Below are positions 1 through 7,744 of a stretch of DNA of 16,434 nucleotides, piece after piece. Under the pieces are notes generated by a model, which was not told where the DNA came from, did not search any database, and saw only the letters and a list, made by a program, of their open reading frames with translations. The position numbers and the translations under genes were made by a program. Positions within the stretch are counted from its first letter, which is position 1. Every line of letters begins with the position of its first letter. The DNA comes from Patescibacteria group bacterium (lineage in GTDB: Bacteria; Patescibacteriota; Saccharimonadia; Saccharimonadales; CAIOMD01), in the NCBI GenBank assembly GCA_030917025.1, contig JAUPVN010000051.1:1-16434 (forward strand), written 5' to 3'.

Positions 1-1334
1 GTGGTTGCAATACGTATAATACTAAATAATACAACAGGTTTTTGGCCTGTTTGTGTTAATAATTGATTTAGTGATTCTTGTATGTTTTCTGGAGTAAAGT
101 TTTCAATTTTAAATAACTTATCAGCAACTATTTGTAAAAGCTCGCAAATTTGAATGTTAGAAAGTTTGCTTAATTGTTTATGGCTTTTTATAAGATCTAA
201 ATTGGGATTAGGCTCTTCAAAGAAGAAATTAGATAACTCTGGTAAATTTGCTAATGTTTTAAGACGGGCCTGTACAAGCACTAATATCTCTTTTTTACGC
301 TCTTTTGTTGCATCTTTTGCGCTTTCTGGCCAGTAGTTTTGGCAACGATTATATAAATCATCTAATGAAAGACGTCTAATCCATTGGCCGTTCATCCATA
401 ACAGTCGTTTCTCATCAAAACGTGCAGGAGATTTTTGCACATGCTCTACAGAAAATTTATTTATTAGTTCTTCTATACTAAAAATCTCTTGTTCTGTACC
501 GTCGTTCCACCCAAGGCTTGCTAAAAAATTAACCATTGCTTCTTTTAAGTAGCCTTCTTTAGCGTAACCTAAAATATCTTTGGCGCCGTCGCGTTTTGAA
601 AGTTTTTTTGTGCCTTCAAGGGCCATTACATATGGTAACGTGGCAAAAGTTGGCGGTTTAAGCTTTAATGCCTCATAAAGGTTTAAAAATTTTGGTACAC
701 TGGCAATAAATTCTTGGCTTCTAACCACATAGTTTACTCCCATTAAAGAATCATCTACAATGTGGCAAAAGTTATATGTTGGGTATCCATCTGATTTAAT
801 TAATATAAAATCATCTATCGCCTCTTGCGAAGCCGTTAAATTACCAAGTACTGCGTCGTTCCATTTGTAATTTTTGGGGATACTTTTAAAACGCAACGGT
901 TGGCTACCGTCCCATTTGGGTGGATTTGTTGGTCTGTAATTTCTGTACAAAAATGGTTTTTTAGCTAATTTACACTCTTGTCTAAATTGTTCAACTTGTT
1001 GGGGGCTATATGGGTCTGCGTAAGCTTGGCCACTGTCTATAAGTTTTTGGGCCCACTCTTTATATATTTCTAGTCTTTCAGACTGTTTATAGGGGCCGTT
1101 TGGGCCACCTATATCTGGGCCTTCACCCCAATCTAGCCCAAGCCAGTGTAAACTATCTATTATGTGTTGTTCTGAGCCTGCTACCTCGCGCTGCTTATCG
1201 GTGTCTTCTATTCTAAATATAAATTTACCATTGGCTTGCTTTGCAATTAACCATGCAAAAAGCGCTGTTCTAATGCCGCCAACGTGTATGTATCCTGTTG
1301 GGCTTGGTGCAAATCTTGTAGTAATATTATTCAT
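1..1334 (-). CDS. gltX: Glutamyl-tRNA synthetase (GluRS), C-terminus cut by window edge
   Basis: Class I aminoacyl-tRNA synthetase that charges tRNA-Glu with glutamate in the cytoplasm. The reading frame runs off the left edge after 444 residues. Bacterial GluRS is usually about 460-490 aa, so only a few tens of residues are missing. The N-terminus reads TTRFAPSPTGYIHVGGIRTA, with HVGG as the HIGH signature at residues 17-20. RIEDTD (41-46) and KLSKR (244-248, the KMSKR loop) follow, then the helical anticodon-binding region. No Cys-rich zinc site is visible in the acceptor-binding insert (about 105-150). ATG at 1334 is preferred over the in-frame ATG at 1346, because the latter lies inside a good extended -10 (1342-1350). 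Whether the enzyme also charges tRNA-Gln, as in organisms with GatCAB, cannot be read here. Identity is very secure. Confidence 0.97.
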   Translation of the reverse strand, partial: MNNITTRFAPSPTGYIHVGGIRTALFAWLIAKQANGKFIFRIEDTDKQREVAGSEQHIIDSLHWLGLDWGEGPDIGGPNGPYKQSERLEIYKEWAQKLIDSGQAYADPYSPQQVEQFRQECKLAKKPFLYRNYRPTNPPKWDGSQPLRFKSIPKNYKWNDAVLGNLTASQEAIDDFILIKSDGYPTYNFCHIVDDSLMGVNYVVRSQEFIASVPKFLNLYEALKLKPPTFATLPYVMALEGTKKLSKRDGAKDILGYAKEGYLKEAMVNFLASLGWNDGTEQEIFSIEELINKFSVEHVQKSPARFDEKRLLWMNGQWIRRLSLDDLYNRCQNYWPESAKDATKERKKEILVLVQARLKTLANLPELSNFFFEEPNPNLDLIKSHKQLSKLSNIQICELLQIVADKLFKIENFTPENIQESLNQLLTQTGQKPVVLFSIIRIAT

Positions 1335-1341
1335 CTCTATA

Positions 1342-1350
1342 ATCATAGCA
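1342..1350 (-). promoter_or_regulatory. Extended -10 promoter of gltX
   Basis: On the minus strand the sequence reads TGC-TATGAT, an extended -10 (TGn plus 5/6 match to TATAAT). It ends seven bases before the gltX ATG at 1334. No Shine-Dalgarno lies between, so a transcript would start at or next to the start codon. No convincing -35 was seen. Confidence 0.45.
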
Positions 1351-1385
1351 GATTATTAACTATATATTTAAAGCCATGTTCAATT

Positions 1386-2585
1386 CTAGCTGCTGGCAGC
1401 AATTTCTAGTAATTGGCTAGAAGATAGGCTGTTTTGGTTACCGTTAACGGTATACCATATGCCCTTATCTACCCAAGTAGCGTTAGAGCCGTCGTAAACG
1501 TATATTGTTAAGCCGTTTTCTTTATAGGCTTGATAGTTTAGTTTAGAATCTTGCAAGTAATTAGTTAATAATGCCTCGCTAGACCAGTTTGTCTGGCGCT
1601 GAGAAATAACAAATTGTCTGTCATCGCTACTAGACTTATACGTTACAGCTACTGCACTATCAATAGCCTTAACTGGCCCAGAAAAGGCATACCCTGCAGG
1701 TACCTTTGAGGGCACCGTGCCCATAAAACCCGCCTCGTTAGCGGCTATTCGCATACTTACAGTAGGCACTTTTTGATAAGCAAAAAATGAGCCCAATAAT
1801 AGTAAAGCAATAAAACCAGCAGTAATTGAAGCTGCCTTTGGCGATAAGTGTAATTTTCTTATAAATTTATGAGTTGTGCGTGGTTTTTTAACTGGTTTTA
1901 AAAGATGCGAATTAGCATTTTTTATTTGATCTTCAAAAACATATTTTTTAGGCTGGTTATTATGTGACTTAATAAAATGATGCACCGCGGGTGGTGGAAT
2001 ACTGGGGGCGTTATTTTGATGATTGGTTGGCGTAGGTTTTACTGTAAGACTATGAGTAACTTTGGTAGAGTTAGGGATATTACTACCAAATTTAGATATT
2101 ACGGTGCTTTTGGTTGCACTATTTGCACGTTTTAAACGTTGTTCGGGAACGTGAGATACTAAAGAATTGTGAGATTCATTTATATGCTCTGTATATTCTG
2201 TAGGGTTAGAGCTAATTGCATGAATATATGGTTTTTGGGTAGTTTCTGGTTTATGCACGGCTTTACGGTGCAACGTATGAGATTTTTGCAAAATTGTTGG
2301 TTGTTTGGGAGGGTGTATTTGGGGTAGTCTTTGGCCAGTATTCGCCTTATATGGCACTTGCTTGGGTTGAGCCAAGTTTTGTTTTTGTAACGGATTTACT
2401 GTATTAGCTTTTCTGCGTGTAATGCCATCTACAACTGTACCACTAGATAATGGTGTGCCACCAAGCCTAGACTGAGATATCTTTAGGGTATTTTTTGTCT
2501 CTGGAATTTGGGTTTTTATAGTTTGTATTATTTGCCCCGTGTGGGCATCGTACGTTTTGCCGTTAATTTGTATGGTTGTTTTCAC
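1386..2585 (-). CDS. Membrane-anchored protein with DUF4367-like C-terminal domain
   Basis: 399-aa protein starting at GTG (2585); an in-frame TAA two codons upstream makes this the first possible start. Residues 1-245 are low-complexity and rich in Lys, Pro, Asn, Thr, His and Gln, probably cytoplasmic and disordered. One hydrophobic helix spans about 252-270 (SITAGFIALLLLGSFFAY). The C-terminal 125 residues are predicted outside the cell. The ending, with GLTIYVYDG, TWVDKGIWYTV and SSSQLLEIAASS, resembles DUF4367 domains, known from the extracytoplasmic part of some anti-sigma-factor-like proteins. It is divergent from the PEGA-domain gene. A role in envelope sensing or surface regulation is inference only; there is no sigma factor nearby. 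The organisation is typical of lineage-specific Saccharibacteria proteins. Confidence 0.82.
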   Translation of the reverse strand: MKTTIQINGKTYDAHTGQIIQTIKTQIPETKNTLKISQSRLGGTPLSSGTVVDGITRRKANTVNPLQKQNLAQPKQVPYKANTGQRLPQIHPPKQPTILQKSHTLHRKAVHKPETTQKPYIHAISSNPTEYTEHINESHNSLVSHVPEQRLKRANSATKSTVISKFGSNIPNSTKVTHSLTVKPTPTNHQNNAPSIPPPAVHHFIKSHNNQPKKYVFEDQIKNANSHLLKPVKKPRTTHKFIRKLHLSPKAASITAGFIALLLLGSFFAYQKVPTVSMRIAANEAGFMGTVPSKVPAGYAFSGPVKAIDSAVAVTYKSSSDDRQFVISQRQTNWSSEALLTNYLQDSKLNYQAYKENGLTIYVYDGSNATWVDKGIWYTVNGNQNSLSSSQLLEIAASS

Positions 2586-2613
2586 TATTTACCAGCTATT
2601 TTTGCACTTGTTA

Positions 2614-2641
2614 GTAATAACTATATAGTACAAGATAACAA
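2614..2641 (-). promoter_or_regulatory. Candidate promoter of the DUF4367-like gene
   Basis: On the minus strand TTGTTA (2641-2636) and TATTAC (2619-2614) are 16 bases apart, each a 4/6 match to the sigma-70 consensus, about 30 bases before the GTG start. This is weak support in AT-rich DNA. Confidence 0.25.
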
Positions 2642-2742
2642 CCTAATAGCGCAAGCGCTTTGCAGACGTATTTAGTCTATTGATACACAATTTACTGTAT
2701 TTTGGGGTGGTAAACGCGGTACAATTGTTAGTAGTAACTATT

Positions 2743-4242
2743 ATGGAATTTTTAGACCCAGAAGAAAAACGCGCACGAACCTTTAGGCTTTTTATGGCTT
2801 ATGGCCTTATTATACTTGTAATTGTTGTTGGCACTTTTATTTTATCTTTTGCTCTGCAGGGTGTAGATTTGTTTAGCCGCCAAACAGAAATAAGAAATGG
2901 CTTACTTTTTGTAGAGAGCAAACCAGTTAGTGCTCAAATAAATATTAACGGCGATACTTCTAAGCGTACGGGTGCTCGTTTTGTGCTGCCAGAAGGTAAT
3001 TATAATGTTAAATTAACAGAAAATGGCTACAGGCCTTGGCAAAAAGATGTAGTCGTGCAGGGCGGCAAGGTTGTTTATCACGTTTATCCTAAGCTTATCC
3101 CAACAGATATAACCAGTAGTGCTGGTTACGTTTTTGGAGCTACTCCGCAATTATATACACAATCGCCAGATAAACAATTTATTGTTACCAATAGTTCTGA
3201 CGGGCCTAGCCAATTTATTACTTTAGATACAGATTCACCAACAGCTACTCCCCTGCCGTGGGCTTTGCCCGCGGGGCTATGGAACACACAAGAGGCTTCT
3301 ACGCAGCGGCTAGAGCCCGTAGAGTGGTCTACAGACAACAAACACCTGCTTATAGCTAAAATTGCACAAAATGGCACTAAACAATATCTTATGGTAAACA
3401 GAGAAAAACCAGAAGAATCAATAAATTTAACTACGCAATTAAAGTTAAACCAGTCTGACAAAGTAAAATTAAGAGATAAAAAATATGATCAGTTTTATGT
3501 GTTAGATACCGCAACTAAAACTTTACGTAAAGCTACAATTACAGAAGGTCTAGATCAAACAGTAGTTGCTCAAAACGTAATTTCTTTTGCACCATATGCA
3601 AATGACACAGTTTTATATGCTACAGACCAAGGGGCAGAGCTAAACCAATATGCTGTGCGTTTGTTGCACGGAAACAACACCTATGCCCTGCAGCCAATTG
3701 TTCGCTCAGATACAATGCTATTAGATATTGCGCGTTTTCAGAACGATTGGTATATAGTTGCAGGCTCAGCTCCACAAGAACTTACAACAGTTTATATAAA
3801 TCCGTTTGATGGTAATAATCAGCCAATATCTGCAGATGCATCTTTGCCAGTAGAGCCCATAAAGCCTCAGTTACTTATTCCACTTGCTGGGGCTCGTTTT
3901 GTATCATTTTCAGAAAATGCTCGATTCATTGGTCTACAATCAGCCGAAGCGTTTAGTGTTTACGATGCCGAGCTAAAACAAGTTTATAGTTACAAAAGCC
4001 CTGTTTTATTACCAGCAACTGGCGCAACCTGGATGGATGGTCACCGCTATAGTGTTGTAACGGGTGGCAATGAGGTAATTTTTGAATACGATGGCCAAAA
4101 CATGCAAACCCTCGCCCCCGCAATAGATAACACTGCTGCATATTTTGATAAAGACTACAATAATTTATTTACGCTTGTTTCTGGTGTAGATGGTAAAACT
4201 TTTCAGCAAATAAATAGTTTAGTATATAAACCAAATAACTAA
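2743..4242 (+). CDS. PEGA-domain membrane protein with beta-propeller-like extracellular region
   Basis: 499 aa from ATG 2743. A TTG 63 bases upstream would add 21 residues, but MEFLDPEEKRARTFRLF is the N-terminus typical of this protein in Saccharibacteria and is preferred. One membrane helix lies at about 18-38. A PEGA-type domain follows at about 53-118, with the pattern GLLFVESKPVSAQININGD, then LPEGNYNVKLTENGYRPW, the usual mark of a surface carbohydrate- or envelope-associated beta-domain. The remaining ~380 residues consist of short beta-strand repeats (for example VEWSTDNKHLLIAKI, AGARFVSFSENARFIGLQ) reminiscent of a TolB/WD-like propeller. No enzyme motif was seen. It probably displays a binding platform on the cell surface. 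It converges with the sortase gene 11 bp away, but no LPxTG-like sorting signal was seen in it. Confidence 0.85.
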   Translation: MEFLDPEEKRARTFRLFMAYGLIILVIVVGTFILSFALQGVDLFSRQTEIRNGLLFVESKPVSAQININGDTSKRTGARFVLPEGNYNVKLTENGYRPWQKDVVVQGGKVVYHVYPKLIPTDITSSAGYVFGATPQLYTQSPDKQFIVTNSSDGPSQFITLDTDSPTATPLPWALPAGLWNTQEASTQRLEPVEWSTDNKHLLIAKIAQNGTKQYLMVNREKPEESINLTTQLKLNQSDKVKLRDKKYDQFYVLDTATKTLRKATITEGLDQTVVAQNVISFAPYANDTVLYATDQGAELNQYAVRLLHGNNTYALQPIVRSDTMLLDIARFQNDWYIVAGSAPQELTTVYINPFDGNNQPISADASLPVEPIKPQLLIPLAGARFVSFSENARFIGLQSAEAFSVYDAELKQVYSYKSPVLLPATGATWMDGHRYSVVTGGNEVIFEYDGQNMQTLAPAIDNTAAYFDKDYNNLFTLVSGVDGKTFQQINSLVYKPNN

Positions 4243-4253
4243 TATTTATATAT

Positions 4254-5561
4254 TTAAAGCCAGCCAAACAAACGGCTAAACAGGCTTGGCGAACTGCCAG
4301 GAACGCTGGTAGATTGGCTAGTGCTATTGGCGGGTGCCGTACTTGCAACGTTGCTGTTTGGGTCTGGCGATATTTGGTCTGCTCTAATAATTAAGCGATT
4401 TATGTTAGTCCCTGGGGGGTCACAGGTTATTAGTGTTAAAGATGCAAGGCTGCTGGTGGGCCCCAGAACACTTACATCTTCTGGTTTAACAATAAATTTT
4501 TCTGTAACTTTATATACATAGCGCTTGCTATCGTATTGCATAATTATGGTGTCTCCGGCTTCTAAATAGTTTAATATTGCAAAAGCAAATTTATATTTAC
4601 CGGCATTTAAAATATTGTTAGATGAATGCCCAACTACCACAACATTACCATTTTGCCCAGGCCGTGGCGACAGAGGGTAATGCACCGCGCCACTCTCTAA
4701 GCCCTTTTGTATTAGGTCTTCTTCTATACCCGCTAAATCGTATACAACCGGTACTTCTAAATTAATTTTAGGAATACTAATAAGTGGTTCTGGGCCAATT
4801 TTGGCATTAGGGTCAATAATTATTGGGCCAGCGCTAGCAGTGCGGCTTGGTGTAATAAATGGGGCAATAAAACGTTCATTAAAAAAGCTAAACATAAAAA
4901 TTGTTATAACAATAAATCCCATACCTAGGCCAAATACTAAAGATTGCAAGTGATGTTTAGGTTTAAGCTTACCACGGGCAGATACTTTACTTAGCAACTC
5001 TGTTTTGGTATCATGTAAAGATCTTTTAGGCTTATTTGTTGTAGCTTTGGTTGGTTTTTTGGGCGCCGGTTTAACAGAACCAAGAACTGGGGCGGTAATC
5101 ATAGAAATAGGTTTTGCAGATTGTTCGGCCGGTTTTTCTTTAATAGGCTCTTTTTCTGCCTCTTCTTTTTGAATATTTTTTGCAACAGTCTGCTGAGGGC
5201 TAAATGCACTCCCGCCATAATTTTGGTAAAATTCGTTCCAAACGGCATGCTTTTCATTGTCTGGTAAGGCTACATAATATTGATGCCAAAGCGTTTGCAC
5301 CTCTGCCAAGGGCTTTTTAGATGCCATTAAGGTTTGTATGTAGCGCTGGTGTTTAGAATGTACTCCAGTTTTTTCAATCTCGGATTCTTCTTTTTTGGCA
5401 GAAGGCTCTTGAGCGTATAGCTGTGTAACTTTACTTCTTATAAGTGCTAAAGCCGGGTCTTTTTTACTGGCATCATCAGCAACTGCATCTGCTGGCTTAT
5501 CAGATACAGGGTCGTCGCTTGGTTGCGTTGGTAGTGGTAATGATTGGTTAAAATCTGGCAT
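4254..5561 (-). CDS. Sortase family transpeptidase with long N-terminal extension
   Basis: Membrane cysteine transpeptidase of 435 aa, about twice the usual sortase length. The catalytic domain is at about 245-400: His312 in VVVVGHSSN, Cys380 in LTLITCDPPG, and Arg389 in TNINRLIIRA form the expected His-Cys-Arg set. The LITCDPPG context is closer to the class D/E/F type than to SrtA, but I do not assign a class. A single membrane helix lies at about 206-227, so the catalytic part faces outward. The cytoplasmic N-terminus contains an acidic/Pro segment, a helical stretch (about 68-112, with KHQRYIQTLMASKKPL) and a Lys/Pro-rich stretch (131-182). After the domain is a Ser/Thr/Pro tail ending SLFSRLFGWL. 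It would anchor proteins to the envelope; no substrate with a recognisable sorting signal lies in the window. Confidence 0.93.
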   Translation of the reverse strand: MPDFNQSLPLPTQPSDDPVSDKPADAVADDASKKDPALALIRSKVTQLYAQEPSAKKEESEIEKTGVHSKHQRYIQTLMASKKPLAEVQTLWHQYYVALPDNEKHAVWNEFYQNYGGSAFSPQQTVAKNIQKEEAEKEPIKEKPAEQSAKPISMITAPVLGSVKPAPKKPTKATTNKPKRSLHDTKTELLSKVSARGKLKPKHHLQSLVFGLGMGFIVITIFMFSFFNERFIAPFITPSRTASAGPIIIDPNAKIGPEPLISIPKINLEVPVVYDLAGIEEDLIQKGLESGAVHYPLSPRPGQNGNVVVVGHSSNNILNAGKYKFAFAILNYLEAGDTIIMQYDSKRYVYKVTEKFIVKPEDVSVLGPTSSLASLTLITCDPPGTNINRLIIRADQISPDPNSNVASTAPANSTSQSTSVPGSSPSLFSRLFGWL

Positions 5562-5582
5562 TTAAATACAATAATTATGCTT

Positions 5583-5609
5583 TTGTTATTAAGCTAATTA
5601 TAGTACAAT
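5583..5609 (+). promoter_or_regulatory. Candidate promoter of tRNA-Leu
   Basis: TTGTTA (5583-5588) and TACAAT (5604-5609) with a 15-bp spacer lie 30 bases before the tRNA 5' end. The short spacer is below the 17-bp optimum. The region is shared with the divergent sortase gene, which has a weaker -10-like TATTGT (5573-5568, minus) six bases before its ATG. Confidence 0.35.
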
Positions 5610-5639
5610 ACTAGTGTTTTAGCTAGTCTAATTAGTTTT

Positions 5640-5725
5640 GCCGCGGTGGTGGAATGGTAGACACGCTAGACTCAAAATCTAGTGAGCATTAGCTCATGCC
5701 GGTTCAAGTCCGGCCCGCGGTACCA
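5640..5725 (+). tRNA. tRNA-Leu, anticodon CAA
   Basis: 86-nt class II tRNA that folds completely by eye. The acceptor stem GCCGCGG pairs with CCGCGGT (first pair G-U). The anticodon stem CTAGA/TCTAG encloses loop CTCAAAA, with anticodon CAA at 5673-5675, which reads UUG leucine codons. The long variable arm TGAGC-ATTA-GCTCA is diagnostic of Leu/Ser/Tyr tRNAs. The T arm is GCCGG-TTCAAGT-CCGGC. Discriminator A73 is as expected for leucine, and the CCA end is encoded in the gene (5723-5725). Confidence 0.97.
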
Positions 5726-5733
5726 ATTTTAAG

Positions 5734-5756
5734 AACGGCCTAATAGCCGTTTTTTA
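5734..5756 (+). terminator. Intrinsic terminator after tRNA-Leu
   Basis: Stem AACGGC/GCCGTT (5734-5739 with 5746-5751), loop CTAATA, followed at once by further T residues. It lies 8 bp after the tRNA CCA end. Outer A/T pairs can extend the stem. Confidence 0.85.
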
Positions 5757-5777
5757 AATTGGTCCTCTCAAGCCTAA

Positions 5778-5906
5778 ATGGGTCCAATGGCTGGAATTGT
5801 CTCGTAGCACCCTAGTGATGACAGATTTGAACATCTTTCAAAAGAACAACAAGTTGCTTTAATGAAAGCATAAGCTATTGATTGGACTAGACCAGAAGAT
5901 GACTAG
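5778..5906 (+). pseudogene. Decayed short reading frame downstream of tRNA-Leu
   Basis: Read from ATG 5778, the frame gives MGPMAGIVS, a TAG stop (5805), then HPSDDRFEHLSKEQQVALM and KA, a TAA stop (5871), then AIDWTRPEDD and a final TAG (5904). The residue mix is protein-like and acidic/amphipathic. The opposite strand gives a Ser/Cys-rich string typical of non-coding shadow. I read it as a small protein gene or gene tail with two nonsense mutations. I do not recognise the family. The gap from 5757 to 5964 holds nothing else I can support. Confidence 0.3.
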
Positions 5907-5964
5907 GGTTTATATTTAGAAAATACTTACTTCTAAAAAGTAGATAAATAATATACAAATAATT

Positions 5965-6759
5965 TTAGTAGCTAATTTGAGTGATGGCGGTGGTGAGGGC
6001 TTTAAATGGCTCGTTTGGTTGTTGCATGTACCAAATGCTGGCGCTCGTGGCGTTGGCTAGGCGCCAGTGCGTGGGTTCTGATGGCAGTAGCGTGCTACTT
6101 ACCTGCCCTATATAGCTTACAAAAATATTTTGTTTATGATAAACAATTATTGCTATTGGGTACTTACTCGTAATTGTTTGCAAAATTTCTACTAGTTGAC
6201 TAGATACCATAGATAAACTTACGGCTGTAGGCAATTTTAAGCTTTTTACTAAACGTTGTAATTGCGCCATTGTAACAACTAGCAAAGTATTATTACGGTT
6301 TACAATTGGTAAAGGGTTATCTACAAAATAATCTATGCCGTCTTCTACAAAACATTGCAAAGTAGTGGTTTTGCTAAGATTTTCTAATAATACGCCCGTT
6401 TCGCTATTGTGGCTAAAATTGCCAACAAATAGCGTGCAATCTGCCCATGATACGTAATGCATTGCATCTTGTTCGGCCTCTTTTGCAAAACTGCCACTTG
6501 GTGTGCTTGGCAAAAATACAATTTCTGGTGGCGCGGGTTTTGGTATTAGCTTTTTAGTACTACTTGGCATTAAAACTTGCATTTGCCCCGCTCCGTATTT
6601 GTTGGCTAGCATAAAAGCTTGGCTAGGCGCGGTAATTTTATGTAAATTGCCGCCCATAATTAGTAATTTACCCATAAATTGTTTGTTTACGGGTTTGTTC
6701 CATAAAATATCGTTAAATAATGGTGTATCGTATTTTTGCTTTACCCAATCAGATTGCAT
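5965..6759 (-). CDS. Degenerate NAD(P)HX dehydratase-like (NnrD/YjeF C-terminal family) protein
   Basis: 264 aa from ATG 6759, which overlaps the HAD gene's stop by 11 bp and has AAAGG upstream, so translational coupling is likely. GKLLIMGGNLHKITAPSQAF followed by MLANKYGAGQMQVLMP matches the start of the ADP/ATP-dependent NAD(P)H-hydrate dehydratase fold (family: GKVLVIGGS, GA, AALRAGAGLV). In that family the enzyme dehydrates damaged NAD(P)HX. Later motifs have eroded: the GPGLG segment is VGNFSHNSET (112-121), the D-A-D motif is DGID (140-143), and the C-terminal GSGD catalytic/anion-hole motif is missing, with NATSASIW in its place (about 236-243). It may have lost the reaction or have another role. 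Fold assignment is moderate, function uncertain. Confidence 0.68.
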   Translation of the reverse strand: MQSDWVKQKYDTPLFNDILWNKPVNKQFMGKLLIMGGNLHKITAPSQAFMLANKYGAGQMQVLMPSSTKKLIPKPAPPEIVFLPSTPSGSFAKEAEQDAMHYVSWADCTLFVGNFSHNSETGVLLENLSKTTTLQCFVEDGIDYFVDNPLPIVNRNNTLLVVTMAQLQRLVKSLKLPTAVSLSMVSSQLVEILQTITSKYPIAIIVYHKQNIFVSYIGQVSSTLLPSEPTHWRLANATSASIWYMQQPNEPFKALTTAITQISY

Positions 6760-7507
6760 TATTATGGCCTTTATCTTGGTGTAAAATGTAATTTTTATTG
6801 GCATCAGCTTTAAGCTGGTACACAACATTTTTGCGTTCTATAACAATATCCCAACCATTTTTTAGCGCCGCATTGTATAAGTTACTATCTGGGTTAAAAG
6901 CAATGCCCCGCTCTACACTACTTAGCATGGCAATGTCGCTTTTACTATCTCCAATAGCAATGCTGTCGTATAATTTTAAACTATACGTACTAATAAGTTT
7001 TTGCACTGCCAAAGCTTTATCAAAAATAGGAGTAGTTATTTTATCTGTGTACTTGCCATCTTTTTGCTCTAAAACTGCACCTATTGCGCCGTTAAATCCC
7101 AAATCTTTTGCCATAATATCTACAATGCCTTGGGGCGAGCCGCTAATAGCAAATATTAGGTAGTTTTTTTGTTTTAATTCTTTTATTAAATTTAATGTGT
7201 ATGTATAGGTTTGGTTTTTATATATTTTATAAATGGTTTCTTCTGCATTTTTATGCTCTGTAGGTGTAATATTGGGTAATTCTTTAAGGTAGTTAGTTAT
7301 TAAAACATCCTCATACTGGCCAAAAGAATCTGGGTTAGATCTAACCTTCCATGCCATTCTAGCTTTTACGATTTTGCTATGAGCATTTTTAGACAGTAAG
7401 TTATTTTTTCCAAGCTCGTGAATAATTGCATGATAAAACTGCCACCTAAGTAAGGTGCCATCTATATCAAAAACCGCAAATGGTCTGTTTATTGCACTTT
7501 TATTCAA
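6749..7507 (-). CDS. HAD-superfamily phosphatase (SerB-like, subfamily IB)
   Basis: 252-aa cytoplasmic HAD hydrolase. Motif I is VFDIDGTLL with Asp14 (nucleophile) and Asp16. Motif II is SGS (122-124), motif III is probably Lys164 in FDKALAV, and motif IV is GDSKSD with Asp187 and Asp191. The helical cap between motifs I and II (about 22-105) and the LEQKDGKYTDKI segment fit the phosphoserine-phosphatase-like IB group. The substrate is unknown; phosphoserine or a lipid/sugar phosphate are family possibilities. The start is TTG 7507, supported by a strong Shine-Dalgarno GGAGG four bases upstream. The gene overlaps the next one (NnrD-like) by 11 bp and ends in TGA, showing that TGA is a stop here. 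Confidence 0.9.
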   Translation of the reverse strand: MNKSAINRPFAVFDIDGTLLRWQFYHAIIHELGKNNLLSKNAHSKIVKARMAWKVRSNPDSFGQYEDVLITNYLKELPNITPTEHKNAEETIYKIYKNQTYTYTLNLIKELKQKNYLIFAISGSPQGIVDIMAKDLGFNGAIGAVLEQKDGKYTDKITTPIFDKALAVQKLISTYSLKLYDSIAIGDSKSDIAMLSSVERGIAFNPDSNLYNAALKNGWDIVIERKNVVYQLKADANKNYILHQDKGHNNAI

Positions 7508-7511
7508 TGTT

Positions 7512-7532
7512 CCTCCAATACTTTATAGTATT
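7512..7532 (-). promoter_or_regulatory. Strong Shine-Dalgarno with adjacent hairpin, HAD gene leader
   Basis: On the minus strand GGAGG (7516-7512) sits four bases before the TTG start. Directly upstream is a short inverted repeat AATACT-ATAA-AGTATT (7532-7517). The pair may form a leader hairpin touching the ribosome site or a small operator. The arms are only six A/T-rich pairs, so the hairpin is weak. Confidence 0.4.
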
Positions 7533-7594
7533 ACTATTTTTAACCTTTTATGCAAATCACCATCATTGGTATCAACTTGCGATTGTAGAGAGAT

Positions 7595-7744
7595 TTATCT
7601 GATACTGAAATTTTCAATTGAATATGCAAGAGAAGAAGCAACCGTTAAGTCACCCAGGGGATATAAGCCAGCAAGTAGGTTTAGTAGAGCTTTTAATTCT
7701 TTTGGTAACCAATTGTTCTTGTCTGATTTTAGCTTAAGAAAATC
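7595..7744 (-). pseudogene. Coding-like remnant, possibly a frameshifted C-terminal extension of the upstream hydrolase
   Basis: Directly after the hydrolase stop, the +1 frame reads 49 open codons, from DFLKLKSDKNNW through LPKELKALLNLLAGLYPLGD and LTVASSLAYSIENFSIR to a TAA at 7595. Leu/Lys/Asn composition and TTA/CTA/AAA/GAA codon use match the window's genes. There is no start codon of its own: TAG and TAA lie just upstream in frame. It is therefore either joined to the hydrolase by a +1 shift at TTT-TGA, or a relic of an older gene. The same frame stays open after the TAA to 7523, which fits a decayed gene. The rest of the 7508-7742 gap holds only the HAD leader. Confidence 0.28.

Noticed and set aside
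2680..2742. TTG start giving the PEGA protein 21 more residues
   Set aside because: The extension is not typical of the family; ATG 2743 gives the familiar MEFLDPEEKRA start and lies 17 bases after a TACAAT hexamer.
1361..4262. Identical 16-mer TATATATTTAAAGCCA at 1361 and 4247
   Set aside because: It is AT-rich, the second copy runs into the sortase stop codon and last codons, and there are no further copies or flanking symmetry; chance is sufficient.
5778..5906. Recoding of TAG/TAA as sense codons to rescue the frame behind the tRNA
   Set aside because: TAA and TAG end many intact genes in this window in the usual way (for example smpB, cobO, ilvE), so decay is the simpler reading.
6760..6828. 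Upstream ATG extending the NnrD-like protein by 23 residues
   Set aside because: It would lie deep inside the HAD gene. ATG 6759 has AAAGG upstream and an 11-bp coupling overlap.
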